64,000 nt of DNA from Flavobacteriales bacterium (GCA_020635535.1 JACJZP010000013.1:20507-84506); one strand, 5' to 3'. Shown: positions 10,701 to 18,438, counted from the first letter of the stretch. Numbers and translations: made by a program. The notes: generated by a model not told the origin, from the letters alone.

Positions 10701-13440
10701 ACTTCCTTCATACACTACATCTCATGCAGATACGATATGTGCTACAGAAACATTCAATGGTTATTCCAACTCGGGCATCTATACGGACACATTGATAGCT
10801 GTCAATGGGTGCGACAGTATCAGAACACTTGATTTGACTGTTTTGCCGCTCAGTGATTGTTTCAGTCTTTGCCCGGATGGAATTGTTGTTGATTGCTCAA
10901 ATTTAATCCTCCACCAGAATGGCCCCGTGGCAACTGACGAAGGAGTTGCCTTTGAGGGTTTTGACGCAAGCACCTTACAAACATCGTTGGGGCATAATTT
11001 TTTGGGTTCGAATGCTACGCAAGGTTCATTTATGGTTGCGGATGATTTCGTGGTTACGAATCCAACTGGGTGGGTTCTTAACGAAGTTGTTCTATTCGGG
11101 TACCAAACCGGTTCAAGTTTCACGTCCACGATAACTGGGTTGTATGTGCGTATTTGGGATGATATTCCGGGGGTCGGCAACGTGATTTTTGGTGACCTCG
11201 CCACAAATATCCTTTCCTCATCCGAATGGACCGGAGTGTATCGGGCGTCAGAACAAAACATTAGTAGTACCCAGAGACCCATTATGCGGGTACATGGTTC
11301 ATTACCTAATCTGCAACTGCCCCAAGGCACTTATTGGCTGGAGTGGTCGCTTCAGGGATCCCTAAATGCACCCGTGTGGGTGCCAGCACTTTCACAACAT
11401 AATGTTGCCGTTACTGGTAATGGCCTAATTTCTTCAAGTACTAGCAATACCTACACTCCGACAACACATAACAATGGAGACACTTATGGGCTGTCGTTCC
11501 AACTTCTTGGAAATGAGCAGATGGTGTTTTCTACAACTGAGTTTGGCTGTACAGCAAACATTCAATTACCAACACCTTCCATACTTGAATGTCGGAATGC
11601 CGCTTTGGTCAACAGTTTCAACGGGACGGATAATGCATCTGGCATATATCCCGTTGGTCTGACAACTGTGTTATGGGAAGTTACTGACCCACAGGGAATA
11701 CAATCTACCTGTAGCTTTGATGTTCAGGTTGATTTGACCGATTCCTTATCCGTATCGCCACCAGTAAGTATGGGAGATGTGTCATTCTGTTCTGGCTCAC
11801 CAACCGTTGCGCTCTCCGTTACCCCTCCGCAAGGGGCCACGGTAGATTGGTACGATGCAAACGAAACTCTTGTTGCCTCAAGCACGAATTCGTTCACACC
11901 AACAACCTCTGGGGTGTATTTCGCAGAGTCCCGAGTGCACAGTGAACTATCTGTAGGAGATTATTATGAAGGCGGGATAATCGCACACATTTTACAACCT
12001 GGAGATATTGGGTATGTTCAGGGTGAGGTAAATGGGTTTATTGTTTCAGATTCTGATTTGGGATTGGCAGAGTGGGGATGTGGTGGAACTTTGGCTGGAG
12101 GGACACTCCTTACTTTAGGTTCAGGTAAAGACAATACTGAATCTATTCTAAGTTTTCATGATAATTTAACAGATTACTACACCAATCCTACTCAATGTCA
12201 TGTTGAAAATGATGGAACGGTAGCTGCAAAACTTGTAGCGGATACGGTCATTGGTGGTTACGATGACTGGTATTTGCCGAGTAAAGATGAGCTGAATAAG
12301 TTGTTCATGAATCTTCATGCTCAGAGTATCGGTGATTTTCAGAAGAACACTTATTATAGCTCCAGTGAGACCAGTGCAACTGGGGCCGCGGGTCAGGTTT
12401 TTGGTACTTTTCTTTCTTTCGGTCCTGGAGACCAGATTAACTTTACCAAATATGGTGCTCATGGCATCCGGGCTGTACGATCATTCAGAACAACTGGTAT
12501 TGGCTGTACAAGTGAAAACAGAACTCCTGTAGAATTACATGAAATTCCCGCAATCACTTCCAATGTCACGCAGAGCATCTGCACAGGGCAGAGTTTTGAG
12601 GGGTATTCTGCCACAGGTACCTACACGGACACGTTCATCTCACAGGGCGGTTGTGACAGTACGCGCACACTCGACCTGACGGTTGTCCCTGCCATCACCA
12701 GTGCGTTTGCCGAGACCATCTGCACGGGTCAGAGCTTCGAGGGATACACGTCCACGGGCATTTACACGGACACGTTCATCTCACAGGGCGGTTGTGACAG
12801 TACCCGAACACTCGACCTGACGGTTGTCCCTGCCATCACCAGTTCGTTTGCCGAGACCATCTGCACGGGTGAGAGCTTCGAGGGATACACGTCCACGGGC
12901 ATTTACACGGACACGTTCATCTCACAGGGCGGTTGTGACAGTACGCGAACGCTCGACCTGACAGTACACAACCTTCCTTCAGCGCCTGTAATTACCGATT
13001 TAGGCGGTTACTTGCAATCATCTTATGCAACCGGTAACCAGTGGTACTTGAATGGGCAGGAATTATCTGGAGAAACAGGACAGGTATTGAACAATCCCAC
13101 CTCAGGTAGCTACACCGTGGAATATACTGACGCTAATGGTTGTACTGAAATTTCAAGCCCAGTGGTTGTGATGGTTACTGGATTGTCAGACATGAACAGT
13201 ACTGGTTTGATTGAGGTGTATCCGAATCCAAATAGCGGGTCGTTTTTAGTCAATACGGGAACGTTAGAGGTTAGGGAAATCAGAGTGTTTAATTCGTTAG
13301 GAAAATTGGTTGAATTCAAATCTGACCTATCGTCACAATCGGGAGGTTCTTATGATTTCTATCTCAATGCAGCAGGGGTTTACTCCATTGTTATTGTTGG
13401 CGAATCTGAAGTTTACGCAAAAAAGGTTGTGGTTAATTAA
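4741..13440 (+). CDS. Giant T9SS-secreted subtilisin-like serine protease with beta-propeller and adhesin repeats
   Basis: I start at ATG 4741 (2899 residues) because it gives a clean signal peptide (MRTLILFLLLTLFVGN..., cut near AQ22); the frame is open from a TTG at 4723. After a prodomain-like region comes a peptidase S8 domain with Asp357 (AVLDVF), His391 (DHGAHG), the oxyanion Asn (SSGND) and Ser583 (GTSAACP), so it should be active. Then follow a BACON-like domain, fibronectin-like segments, two CARDB-like domains (LPKPDLRPY, LPNLRPF), a PKD-like domain, TICxGxxxEGY repeats, about seven 42-residue blades (WxSVxYGNGxFVAV) at roughly 1600-1890, a DUF1566/Lcl-C-like region (GGYDDWYLPSKDEL), three near-identical 47-residue repeats and a type A T9SS signal (VYPNPNSG ... 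KKVVVN). It is the largest cargo gene of the island and probably acts at the cell surface or outside. Substrate unknown. Confidence 0.93.
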   Translation: MRTLILFLLLTLFVGNTHIQAQTQPQDTSLYYYYKGEKIFLERVPEELTITFREPTSLSQAVAALTKNAERFEFSIDSSRFEDGVLTIGLKTRLTSLAGQRMLQRMMRDEAISSVSSIRNEVHLELREYSSVFYGGKALKFSIDTDHLFVSFNNPMDFERFKTKGVKGLDHSVEWTSLNSAKARQIPLIFDGQRGYLATMARLEHLQEVSYISPVLFDEDGETLWLYEDFYVELGAQGNLDTLLHYAQVLGFSVSHWRNDVFRCTVDKFSLGNSFEVARYLYNLDIFNFAEPDFIFRVYPTNEHYSEQWGLNNSGTNYPGYGFSSPPTGDPNASIHAEDAWALVGGGDSDLIVAVLDVFPSQALTHPDNPIDYSYDATQSSFQIINDDEDHGAHGIACSGIIAADNNNIGTKGVAYLVKTLAVNVASELTANGGYETSPAIIANAINWASNFNCSVISCSNRWPFEYSSLVNPAINNAVNNGRDGNGIPFLASSGNDNLGSVYYPASADGTIAVGASTMCDERKSPTSCDGETSWGSHGGPSLDVVAPGVKIYTTDIVGFGGYNPAFGILGDGAYHSHFSGTSAACPMAAGVMALILSANPNLTADQARYVLESTCDKVRPDLYDYNTTMPNGESWNEEVGYGRINAGRAVEKVIYNSFCPEFDFPIIPNTSWQTHHSIIYDDYWSLYRFTATAGETYEFKTCCGDGASSDFSAILELSDGSCEFIANGSSQLTWTANYSGSVYLKIRASSGDGQYTMAYRRVLPEPEPCTLSVSPSVSSTSTGYNEGSNTFTVNATDSWSITSPNCNWIIGMGPLSGFGTENVTVYYGGNTSLSSRQCDFSVSCGVSSATYSLVQAGPQLSLGSPSNGATVSCSSGVNFSWSSNVSPVEYRIQVSTVNDWNPETGFSNPIVSVNTGSNAFFNWQGASSSTTYYWTVHVYDAGTYLTSDYTQPRVFTTGNCGGGSGGCSGTPQVLLQSPSDYTVFMGCAGTSIPWSWTPVSGCAVTEYQIEFATQPTFNGSNVATETDNFFTFVFNSDYTSNVTIYWRVRGRNQNGWGSWSQTGTFYINACGGVDCNDPYESNNDPSIGDDYEISPVVFTNDEFTFKTSGACTGYSESNEQDYFKLSLPSGYDYTISSRLQTAFGSTDGINYSGYTQYASWSSQTGNWSNWDTQQLASFSLSDGGTAYFVVGDYYSDPNFRGSYSLEVTVTRVELPKPDLRPYTASGWTAPIIASTVTGTTYSSGVYNTDQEIFIDIGFWNASSSSCGPFVTMLYLDNQPQFGAAPGGLAGYDDESLMDISIGNLSAGYHELRLVVDANSEVIESNEYNNEYSLVIYVDQVLPNLRPFTPSGYSSPLVVSNVSGTTTDAVVINQLDNVYLDLSQINDGSVNASAFTSKLYLDNVEILDWAGGSGGLPAGNYNLWNDYSLGSVSAGLHELKLVVDANNAVSESNELDNTYTRTFNVSCQAPSQPSSISGSGGACQNDVFTYSVSEEPGIVYSWSVSGGQIISGQGNHIIGVIFNTPGSQVVSVSALNSCGQSIVRSMNVFVHPTIPTTYLVDTICAGSNYEGYYSSGSYTDTYTAQSGCDSVRVLNLTVMPSVSAGWQLQSSAADIYWRSVSYGNGLFVAVANSGSQDGRIMTSPDGANWTLRTSPGTGSWMSVCYGNGTFVAVGVDNVMTSNDGLTWTLRTPATDNFWKSVTYGNGLFVAVANSGSGDRIMTSSDGINWASQVVQYDKAWNSVVYGSGRFVAVCGTTLGSQVLTSTDGITWSFYNSSVTRNWRSVTYGNGLFVAVANSGTNDRVMTSSNGINWTTRLAATDNNWESVTYGNGRFVAVAASGSGNRVMTSPNGINWTLGVSAADNNWESVVYGNDLFVAVGSTGSGNRVMVFTFPIVDTRTSCGPFTWIDGNTYSQNNTTATQLLTSTFGCDSLVQLNLTVSAPVSTSFAQTICAGESYEGYSIAGIYTDTFTANNGCDSIRTVNLSVLPSYTTSHADTICATETFNGYSNSGIYTDTLIAVNGCDSIRTLDLTVLPLSDCFSLCPDGIVVDCSNLILHQNGPVATDEGVAFEGFDASTLQTSLGHNFLGSNATQGSFMVADDFVVTNPTGWVLNEVVLFGYQTGSSFTSTITGLYVRIWDDIPGVGNVIFGDLATNILSSSEWTGVYRASEQNISSTQRPIMRVHGSLPNLQLPQGTYWLEWSLQGSLNAPVWVPALSQHNVAVTGNGLISSSTSNTYTPTTHNNGDTYGLSFQLLGNEQMVFSTTEFGCTANIQLPTPSILECRNAALVNSFNGTDNASGIYPVGLTTVLWEVTDPQGIQSTCSFDVQVDLTDSLSVSPPVSMGDVSFCSGSPTVALSVTPPQGATVDWYDANETLVASSTNSFTPTTSGVYFAESRVHSELSVGDYYEGGIIAHILQPGDIGYVQGEVNGFIVSDSDLGLAEWGCGGTLAGGTLLTLGSGKDNTESILSFHDNLTDYYTNPTQCHVENDGTVAAKLVADTVIGGYDDWYLPSKDELNKLFMNLHAQSIGDFQKNTYYSSSETSATGAAGQVFGTFLSFGPGDQINFTKYGAHGIRAVRSFRTTGIGCTSENRTPVELHEIPAITSNVTQSICTGQSFEGYSATGTYTDTFISQGGCDSTRTLDLTVVPAITSAFAETICTGQSFEGYTSTGIYTDTFISQGGCDSTRTLDLTVVPAITSSFAETICTGESFEGYTSTGIYTDTFISQGGCDSTRTLDLTVHNLPSAPVITDLGGYLQSSYATGNQWYLNGQELSGETGQVLNNPTSGSYTVEYTDANGCTEISSPVVVMVTGLSDMNSTGLIEVYPNPNSGSFLVNTGTLEVREIRVFNSLGKLVEFKSDLSSQSGGSYDFYLNAAGVYSIVIVGESEVYAKKVVVN
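9560..10410 (+). repeat. Seven propeller-blade repeats within the protease gene
   Basis: Seven consecutive units of about 40-42 residues share W-x-S-V-x-Y-G-N-G-x-F-V-A-V followed by (V/I)MTSxDGxxWT. Seven copies of this length predict one closed seven-bladed beta-propeller of the BNR/sialidase-like type. The last unit is shortened after VMVF. Confidence 0.75.
12550..12972 (+). repeat. Three tandem 141-bp repeats in the protease gene
   Basis: Units start at 12550, 12691 and 12832, exactly 141 bp (47 residues) apart. Each encodes a TICTGxSFEGY...TDTFISQGGCDS...LDLTV module. Units two and three differ at only a few bases, while related units earlier in the gene (from about 9410 and 10570) are much more diverged, pointing to recent duplication or homogenisation. 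Confidence 0.85.
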
Positions 13441-13527
13441 TCAGGGATAGCCTAATTATACATTTCGGAGCAGCCCAACGCAAAAGCACCCAAAATTTTC
13501 TTCCGTTGTTGTAAGCAGATAGCTTCG

Positions 13528-13566
13528 TGTAACTAATTGTTACAACGATGGCAAAACTTGTTACAA
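13528..13566. promoter_or_regulatory. Operator-like palindromes over the start of the ribbon-helix-helix gene
   Basis: Two perfect TTGTTACAA motifs lie at 13537-13545 and 13558-13566, 21 bp apart (two helical turns), flanking the ATG at 13548. The first also forms a larger dyad, TGTAAC-5-GTTACA (13528-13544). The same TTGTNACAA motif recurs at 23019-24015. Placement over the start codon of a DNA-binding protein suggests autoregulation; this is inference. Confidence 0.5.
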
Positions 13567-13934
13567 CCAAAGAGAAGTACGGGATTTCGGTAGCAACCCG
13601 AATTGACCCGGAAATGGCCCACCAAATTTCAGAGAGAGCCGAACGGCTTGGTGTCAGCTTTGCAAAAATGTTAGGCATTCTTGTGTCTAAAGGTTTTAAC
13701 CCTCAGGAACCTATTTACATTGAGAACAGGGAAGAGGAGGAGCGGCTGAATAATCGGATTTCAGAATTGGAATCAGAAGTAGAAGAACTTCGAGATGATA
13801 TCGATGAGCAGTCACAACTATACAGAAACACCGCTGCTGAGCTTATCAATCAAGTAGCAGTCAATGACACAGAGAAAATCGCGTATTCCGAACTGTATAA
13901 TCAAATTCTAAATGAGCAACGAGATGGATTTTAA
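13548..13934 (+). CDS. Ribbon-helix-helix-like DNA-binding protein with coiled coil
   Basis: The 128-residue product has an N-terminal stretch (YGISVATRIDPEMAHQISERA...) of the CopG/MetJ ribbon-helix-helix type: a short basic-polar strand followed by two helices. Residues about 60-100 are strongly charged with heptad-like spacing (NRISELESEVEELRDDIDEQ), a probable coiled coil for oligomerisation. It overlaps the next gene by 23 bases, so the two are probably translated together. Palindromes over its own start suggest autoregulation. Proteins like this occur as plasmid-type repressors, partition factors and MobC-like mobilisation accessories; which applies here cannot be told. It is transcribed opposite to the restriction locus. 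Confidence 0.7.
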   Translation: MAKLVTTKEKYGISVATRIDPEMAHQISERAERLGVSFAKMLGILVSKGFNPQEPIYIENREEEERLNNRISELESEVEELRDDIDEQSQLYRNTAAELINQVAVNDTEKIAYSELYNQILNEQRDGF

Positions 13935-14145
13935 TGAACAAGGCTCAGCGGAGCTGGCCCAACCAAGATACACTAATGAACAGATTGCAATTGCCATCGG
14001 AATTGGTTTCATAGGCATAGTGGTGTTTTATATCCTTAGGAGGATGATTCGCTCTGGCAGTACAAGTGCAATTAAGGTAGTTGCCGAGGAATCTGTGAAG
14101 TCTGCCTTGAGTGCCGCGGACATTGCCGCGATGCTCCACGGATAA
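13912..14145 (+). CDS. Small single-pass membrane protein, function unknown
   Basis: The 77-residue product starts inside the preceding gene (overlap 13912-13934); an alternative ATG lies at 13924. It has a polar N-terminus, one hydrophobic segment of about 20 residues (IAIAIGIGFIGIVVFYIL), a basic stop-transfer patch (RRMIR) and an alanine-rich amphipathic C-terminus (EESVKSALSAADIAAML). I recognise no family. It ends three bases before the end of hsdR, which runs the other way, so the two transcripts converge. Tight coupling to the DNA-binding protein suggests a shared role, for example a small membrane effector with its regulator, but this is inference. Confidence 0.6.
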   Translation: MSNEMDFNEQGSAELAQPRYTNEQIAIAIGIGFIGIVVFYILRRMIRSGSTSAIKVVAEESVKSALSAADIAAMLHG

Positions 14146-14148
14146 ACG

Positions 14149-17100
14149 TTACCCCACCAACGGCCAATCCTTGTACTGACCTTCGGCCTGTTCGATGACT
14201 TCTTTTAGGATTCTGTCCAGTTCGGAGAACGGGACTTTTCCTTTCAATTCCTTTTTAACGGCCAGACGGATGGCCGCTTTGGCGTTTCCTTTCTTGGTCC
14301 AGTCGAGTTCGAGGTTCTTTTTGAGGGAATCGACCACGCGATGCACCAAGTCTTGGATGGGGCCCTGCTCGTTGAGGATGCTGCAGTTGGCTGATAGCAG
14401 GTCGTAGAAGGCCAGTTCATCTTCGGTAAGACCGAGCTGCTTGGTGCGGATGTCATCCTGCCTCAGTTCTTCAGCAAGTTCGAGCAGGTGTTTGATGGCC
14501 GCTATGCTGTCCAGACTGTTCTGGTGGTATTTGCTCAGGGTTTTCTCCAACTCTGCTTTGAGGTTGGTCATGCGTTGGATGTTCTTACTCATGCGCACCT
14601 TTATCTCATCGTTGATGATGCGCCTCAGCAGTTCCACCTTGATGTTCTCCTCGCCCTTATCCTTCACCATGGCCTGAAAGCGGTCGTCCACAATGGAGAT
14701 ATCTATCTCATCAAGGTCGTACATGGCAGCAAGGTCAACAATGGCGTTGGCCTCCAACGATTTGCTGATAAGGTCTTTGATGCGCTCATTCTCCTTGCGC
14801 GACCTTCCGGGTGGAAACTTGATTTTGCGCACCGTTTCTCGGATCCGCTGCACCACGGCCACATCTTCCTGAATCTCCCAGATGCGTGGGTCGGAGTTGG
14901 TCATGGCCACAAGGTCGGTTAGCTTGCGTTCTTCACGTAGAAAGTTCTCCGTGGTATTGTCGTTCACCATCAGGTCGTTGACCACCTTATTTGACCACGA
15001 CATTTTCTGTGCTGCTGTCATGGCAGTCAATTCCTCAATGGTAAAACCGCCCATCAGACTTTTTACGGTTGCCAACTGCTCCAAGCACAGTTCCACGGCA
15101 GCATCAATATCAATGGTGGGTTTGCCTTGGCCTCCACCACCCGTGTATTTCTTAGTGGCTTTGGCAAGTAACCCTGAAATGCCGATGAAATCCACCACCA
15201 GACCGTTGGGCTTGTCCTGAAACACGCGGTTTACGCGGGCAATGGCCTGCATCAGGTTGTGGCCTTTCATGATCTTGTCCACGTACATGGTATGCGCGCA
15301 GGGCGCATCGAAACCCGTAAGCCACATATCGCGCACAATCACCATTTTCAATGGGTCGTCCGGATTGCGGAAGCGTTTCTTGATGGCCTCCATGGCATCT
15401 TTGGTGCGCATGTGCGGATTCCATTCCTTGGGGTCTTTGCAGGGGTTGCTGGTCATAATGACAGCAATCTCCGGGCAGCCGTCCAACGCCATCAGTGCAT
15501 CGTACATCTTTACGCAGTTTCTGCGGCTCATGCATACCACCATGGCCTTGCCATCGAGCGACTTGGTGCGCTCGGTGAAATGCTCCAGAATGTCCTTGGC
15601 CACGCGCTCCACACGGTCTTTTGCACCTGCGGCATCCTCTATGGCCGCCCATACGGCATTGGTGGCCGATTCTTCCGTTTCGGTCACTTCCTCCAGCTCT
15701 TCGGTGAACTCTGCCTTGATGTTGAGCGGCACCATCTTGGGCTCGTAATGGATGGGCACGGTAGCACCATCTTCCACGGCCTGTTTGATGTCGTAGGTAT
15801 GGATGGTTGTTCCGAATACCTGTTGCGTATCGGCATCCTTGCTATCAACGGGTGTTCCTGTAAAGCCAATGAACGAAGCATTGGGCAATGCCCTGCGGAT
15901 GTTCTGCGCAAAGCCACCATCCTTAAAGCCGTATTGGGTGCGGTGGGCTTCATCGGCCATCACAATGATGTTGTAACGCTCTGATAGCACAGGGTGCTCC
16001 ACCTCTTTGCCTTCTTCCAATTCCTTCAATCGGAATTTCTCAATGGTGGTAAAGACCACGCCTCCACCATCGGTGCTGAGCAGGGCGCGCAGCTCGTCTG
16101 TGGATGTGGCGTGTTGCACATCGCCCACTAGGTCTTTGGCCAGTACGAAGTTGTCGTACAACTGCTCGTCAAGGTCGGAGCGGTCTACCTGAATGACAAT
16201 GGTGGGGTTCTTCAGTTCGGGGCGCTGGCGCAAGATGCCCGTAAGAATGGCCATGCTGATGCTCTTGCCGCTGCCCTGTGTGTGCCAGATAACGCCCAAG
16301 CGGCCATCGCCCTGCGGTTTGATGTTCTGCACGGCACTGATAACCGCCTTGTTGATGCCCCAGAACTGGTGGTACTTGGCGCCTTTCTTTATGAGTTTGC
16401 CGTTGTGGTCTTCATGAAAGATGAAGTGCTGCACGTAATTGAGCAGCGTTTCCTTGGGGAACAGCCCGTTGATGAGCGTTTCCAATTGCAGGTCCTTGTT
16501 TTGCTCGGTATCGTCTCCGTGCAGGCTCTTCCATGGTGCATACCACTCCATGCTGCTGCTGAACATGCCATGCAATGCCTCGCGGCCATCGCTTACCACG
16601 CAGAGGGCGTTGTAATCGAACAACTGCGGAATATCGAGCACGTAATGCTCTATCTGCTGGTGGGCATTGTCGATGCCCACATTGGCATCGAAGGGGTTCT
16701 TGAACTCAAAGACCACCAGCGGCAGACCGTTGATGTAAATAAGCAGGTCGGTTCTGCGGGTGTTCTTGCCGATGATGGTCACCTCATCGGTACACACAAA
16801 GGTGTTGTGCTGCGGTTGGGCGTAATTGATGGGGTACAGATGCTCGGCCTTCTCGTTGCCCTGTGCGTCTTTCCATGCTATGTCTATGCCCTGCGTGAGT
16901 TTGCGGTGGAACTCGCGGTTGCGGTGCTCCACATCCATGCCCTCGTGTTGGGTAAAGATGGCCATGGCCTCGTTAATGGCCGTGGGCGGCACGTGCGGGT
17001 ACGTGCGCTGCAAATGGCTGCGAAGCTCTTCCTGCAACACCACCTTTTTAAGGTCTCTTTTGAGTGCATTGCCCTCTTGGTAGGTGTAGCCCAATGCCTG

Positions 17101-17151
17101 CAACCACTCTATGGCGGCCTTTTGCACGGTATGTTCCAGCAGGGTGCTCAT
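14149..17151 (-). CDS. hsdR: Type I restriction enzyme, R subunit (HsdR)
   Basis: This 1000-residue protein is the motor and nuclease subunit of a type I restriction-modification complex, cutting unmethylated DNA after translocation. An N-terminal PD-(D/E)xK nuclease is visible (Asp135, then Glu149-x-Lys151 in VVFEFKN), followed by a superfamily 2 helicase core: Walker A TQGSGKS (291-297), Walker B DEAH (400-403), FIGFTGTPV and a motif VI-like AIARVNRVF. The C-terminus fits the HsdR region that contacts the methylase. Length is normal. The start overlaps the hsdS stop by four bases (ATGA), showing translational coupling. The gene is visibly richer in G+C than hsdS and the OLD-like gene. Long open frames on its opposite strand are by-products of codon bias. 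Confidence 0.97.
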   Translation of the reverse strand: MSTLLEHTVQKAAIEWLQALGYTYQEGNALKRDLKKVVLQEELRSHLQRTYPHVPPTAINEAMAIFTQHEGMDVEHRNREFHRKLTQGIDIAWKDAQGNEKAEHLYPINYAQPQHNTFVCTDEVTIIGKNTRRTDLLIYINGLPLVVFEFKNPFDANVGIDNAHQQIEHYVLDIPQLFDYNALCVVSDGREALHGMFSSSMEWYAPWKSLHGDDTEQNKDLQLETLINGLFPKETLLNYVQHFIFHEDHNGKLIKKGAKYHQFWGINKAVISAVQNIKPQGDGRLGVIWHTQGSGKSISMAILTGILRQRPELKNPTIVIQVDRSDLDEQLYDNFVLAKDLVGDVQHATSTDELRALLSTDGGGVVFTTIEKFRLKELEEGKEVEHPVLSERYNIIVMADEAHRTQYGFKDGGFAQNIRRALPNASFIGFTGTPVDSKDADTQQVFGTTIHTYDIKQAVEDGATVPIHYEPKMVPLNIKAEFTEELEEVTETEESATNAVWAAIEDAAGAKDRVERVAKDILEHFTERTKSLDGKAMVVCMSRRNCVKMYDALMALDGCPEIAVIMTSNPCKDPKEWNPHMRTKDAMEAIKKRFRNPDDPLKMVIVRDMWLTGFDAPCAHTMYVDKIMKGHNLMQAIARVNRVFQDKPNGLVVDFIGISGLLAKATKKYTGGGGQGKPTIDIDAAVELCLEQLATVKSLMGGFTIEELTAMTAAQKMSWSNKVVNDLMVNDNTTENFLREERKLTDLVAMTNSDPRIWEIQEDVAVVQRIRETVRKIKFPPGRSRKENERIKDLISKSLEANAIVDLAAMYDLDEIDISIVDDRFQAMVKDKGEENIKVELLRRIINDEIKVRMSKNIQRMTNLKAELEKTLSKYHQNSLDSIAAIKHLLELAEELRQDDIRTKQLGLTEDELAFYDLLSANCSILNEQGPIQDLVHRVVDSLKKNLELDWTKKGNAKAAIRLAVKKELKGKVPFSELDRILKEVIEQAEGQYKDWPLVG

Positions 17152-18434
17152 AGGGCGTTGGCCACGGTTTGCTCCGCATCTTTTACACGTACCTCGCCAC
17201 TGATGAGTTTGGGGAGAAGCGTGTCGCGGAGTTTTGATAGGGCTTTATTCTCTGAGAGATTTGAGTAAGTCTTCTGTAAAACAGGATATACCTGAGTGTT
17301 CAAAGCGCTAAGTTGTTCCTTAGGCGGAACTGGGATAGCAAACTCATAAATGCGAGACGGAGAAGTATGCGAAACTGTTGAGCCTGTTTTCGAACCTCTG
17401 ATGTATTCTCGAAAATCGTGTGAGTTGGCAATCAGGTACATTATCTCGTTTGTCAAGTACGACTGTTGTTGAACCAGGCCGAGGCGCTGATTGTGTAAAT
17501 AGTGGAAGTCCTCGTCAGGTATAATTGCTGGAGCACCAAGAATTGCGCAGTCTTGTGTTAAATCCGTTAGAGCAAGAATCAGATCACCTTGGTTAAGAAT
17601 GTACTCTTCAGGAAAATCTCCAGAGTAGAATTTCTGTTTTCCCCAATTGAATTTTATTCCGCCTGATGCTTCGAAGTTACCTGGGGTAAGAAGAAGCTCC
17701 TTTCGTTCTTCCTGAGTGAACTGTTTTCCTTTAAAGGCAAACCCATGCTTTATATGAATAAGTTCACCAAGCTTTTTAACCTCCCACCCCTTGGGAATGC
17801 TGCCCAACTCGGAGTCGATGAACTCTTGGTGTTGGAAGGGGCCGAAATCGACAAACCAATGCTTGTAGAGGGCCATGGCCATTTCCTCCAAGGTGAAGTT
17901 CATGGCCAGGTTGTTCTCGATCTTGTCGTCTATGGCCGAGAGAATGGAGGCAATGGCTTTTTGTTCAGGGAGGGGTGGAACGGGAACATCAATATCCTGA
18001 ATACTGTACAGAGGTAACTTCGGCTGAGTTGAACTAACAACCCCCTTGGCCATTTCATGCTGGCCTTCTGATGACGTTAAAAAGTAGAAAAGATACTTTG
18101 GGTCGAGATTCGACAAATCAGTAATCTTATTGCAATTCTCCGTCAGATTAGATCCGTCTAAATCCGAGTTGACAAAAGCCACATTGCCGATTGTACCAAC
18201 AACTGAAACAATAACATCTTCTGTGTTGACTATATATCTGGAAATTTTTGGAAATACTTCTTCAGGCACATAAAGCAGTGCAGACTTATCAATTGTACGA
18301 GTTCCCATATCTCGCACTCTGATATACGGATGGTTGGTTTTGAACCCGACCAAATCCGTGCCCTTTGGCATTCGCTTTCCACCTTTGATAGAAGCAACTT
18401 CACCGAGCTTACATGTCTTCCAGTTTTGGGGCAT
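17148..18434 (-). CDS. hsdS: Type I restriction enzyme, specificity subunit (HsdS)
   Basis: The 428-residue product has the usual two target recognition domains (TRDs), each followed by a conserved helix: residues about 1-150 then IPVPPLPEQKAIASIL-like spacer, and about 210-375 then IPVPPKEQLSAL. It sets the DNA sequence recognised by both methylation and cutting. Composition is mosaic: the TRD-coding parts are A+T-rich, whereas the central conserved segment (about 17800-17990) resembles the G+C-richer hsdM and hsdR. This is what TRD exchange by recombination in conserved segments would leave. It starts four bases after the OLD-like gene and overlaps hsdR by four. The recognised sequence cannot be read from the protein. 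Confidence 0.95.
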   Translation of the reverse strand: MPQNWKTCKLGEVASIKGGKRMPKGTDLVGFKTNHPYIRVRDMGTRTIDKSALLYVPEEVFPKISRYIVNTEDVIVSVVGTIGNVAFVNSDLDGSNLTENCNKITDLSNLDPKYLFYFLTSSEGQHEMAKGVVSSTQPKLPLYSIQDIDVPVPPLPEQKAIASILSAIDDKIENNLAMNFTLEEMAMALYKHWFVDFGPFQHQEFIDSELGSIPKGWEVKKLGELIHIKHGFAFKGKQFTQEERKELLLTPGNFEASGGIKFNWGKQKFYSGDFPEEYILNQGDLILALTDLTQDCAILGAPAIIPDEDFHYLHNQRLGLVQQQSYLTNEIMYLIANSHDFREYIRGSKTGSTVSHTSPSRIYEFAIPVPPKEQLSALNTQVYPVLQKTYSNLSENKALSKLRDTLLPKLISGEVRVKDAEQTVANAL

Positions 18435-18438
18435 TAGC

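Noticed and set aside
10779..11330. 183-codon minus-strand frame within the protease gene (also 10059-10520)
   Set aside because: The protease reading frame is continuous through repeats and T9SS signal; the opposite frames have no start context or motif.
12550..12972. Possible CRISPR or satellite array
   Set aside because: Units are 141 bp with no spacers, keep reading frame and encode a protein module, so they are coding repeats.
15259..15984. 241-codon plus-strand frame opposite hsdR
   Set aside because: Same reason: mirror of hsdR codons, histidine- and valine-rich composition unlike real proteins here.
16282..17268. Long open frame (328 codons) on the plus strand opposite hsdR
   Set aside because: HsdR on the other strand has all motifs and normal length; the opposite frame is open because of G+C-rich codon bias and has no recognisable features.
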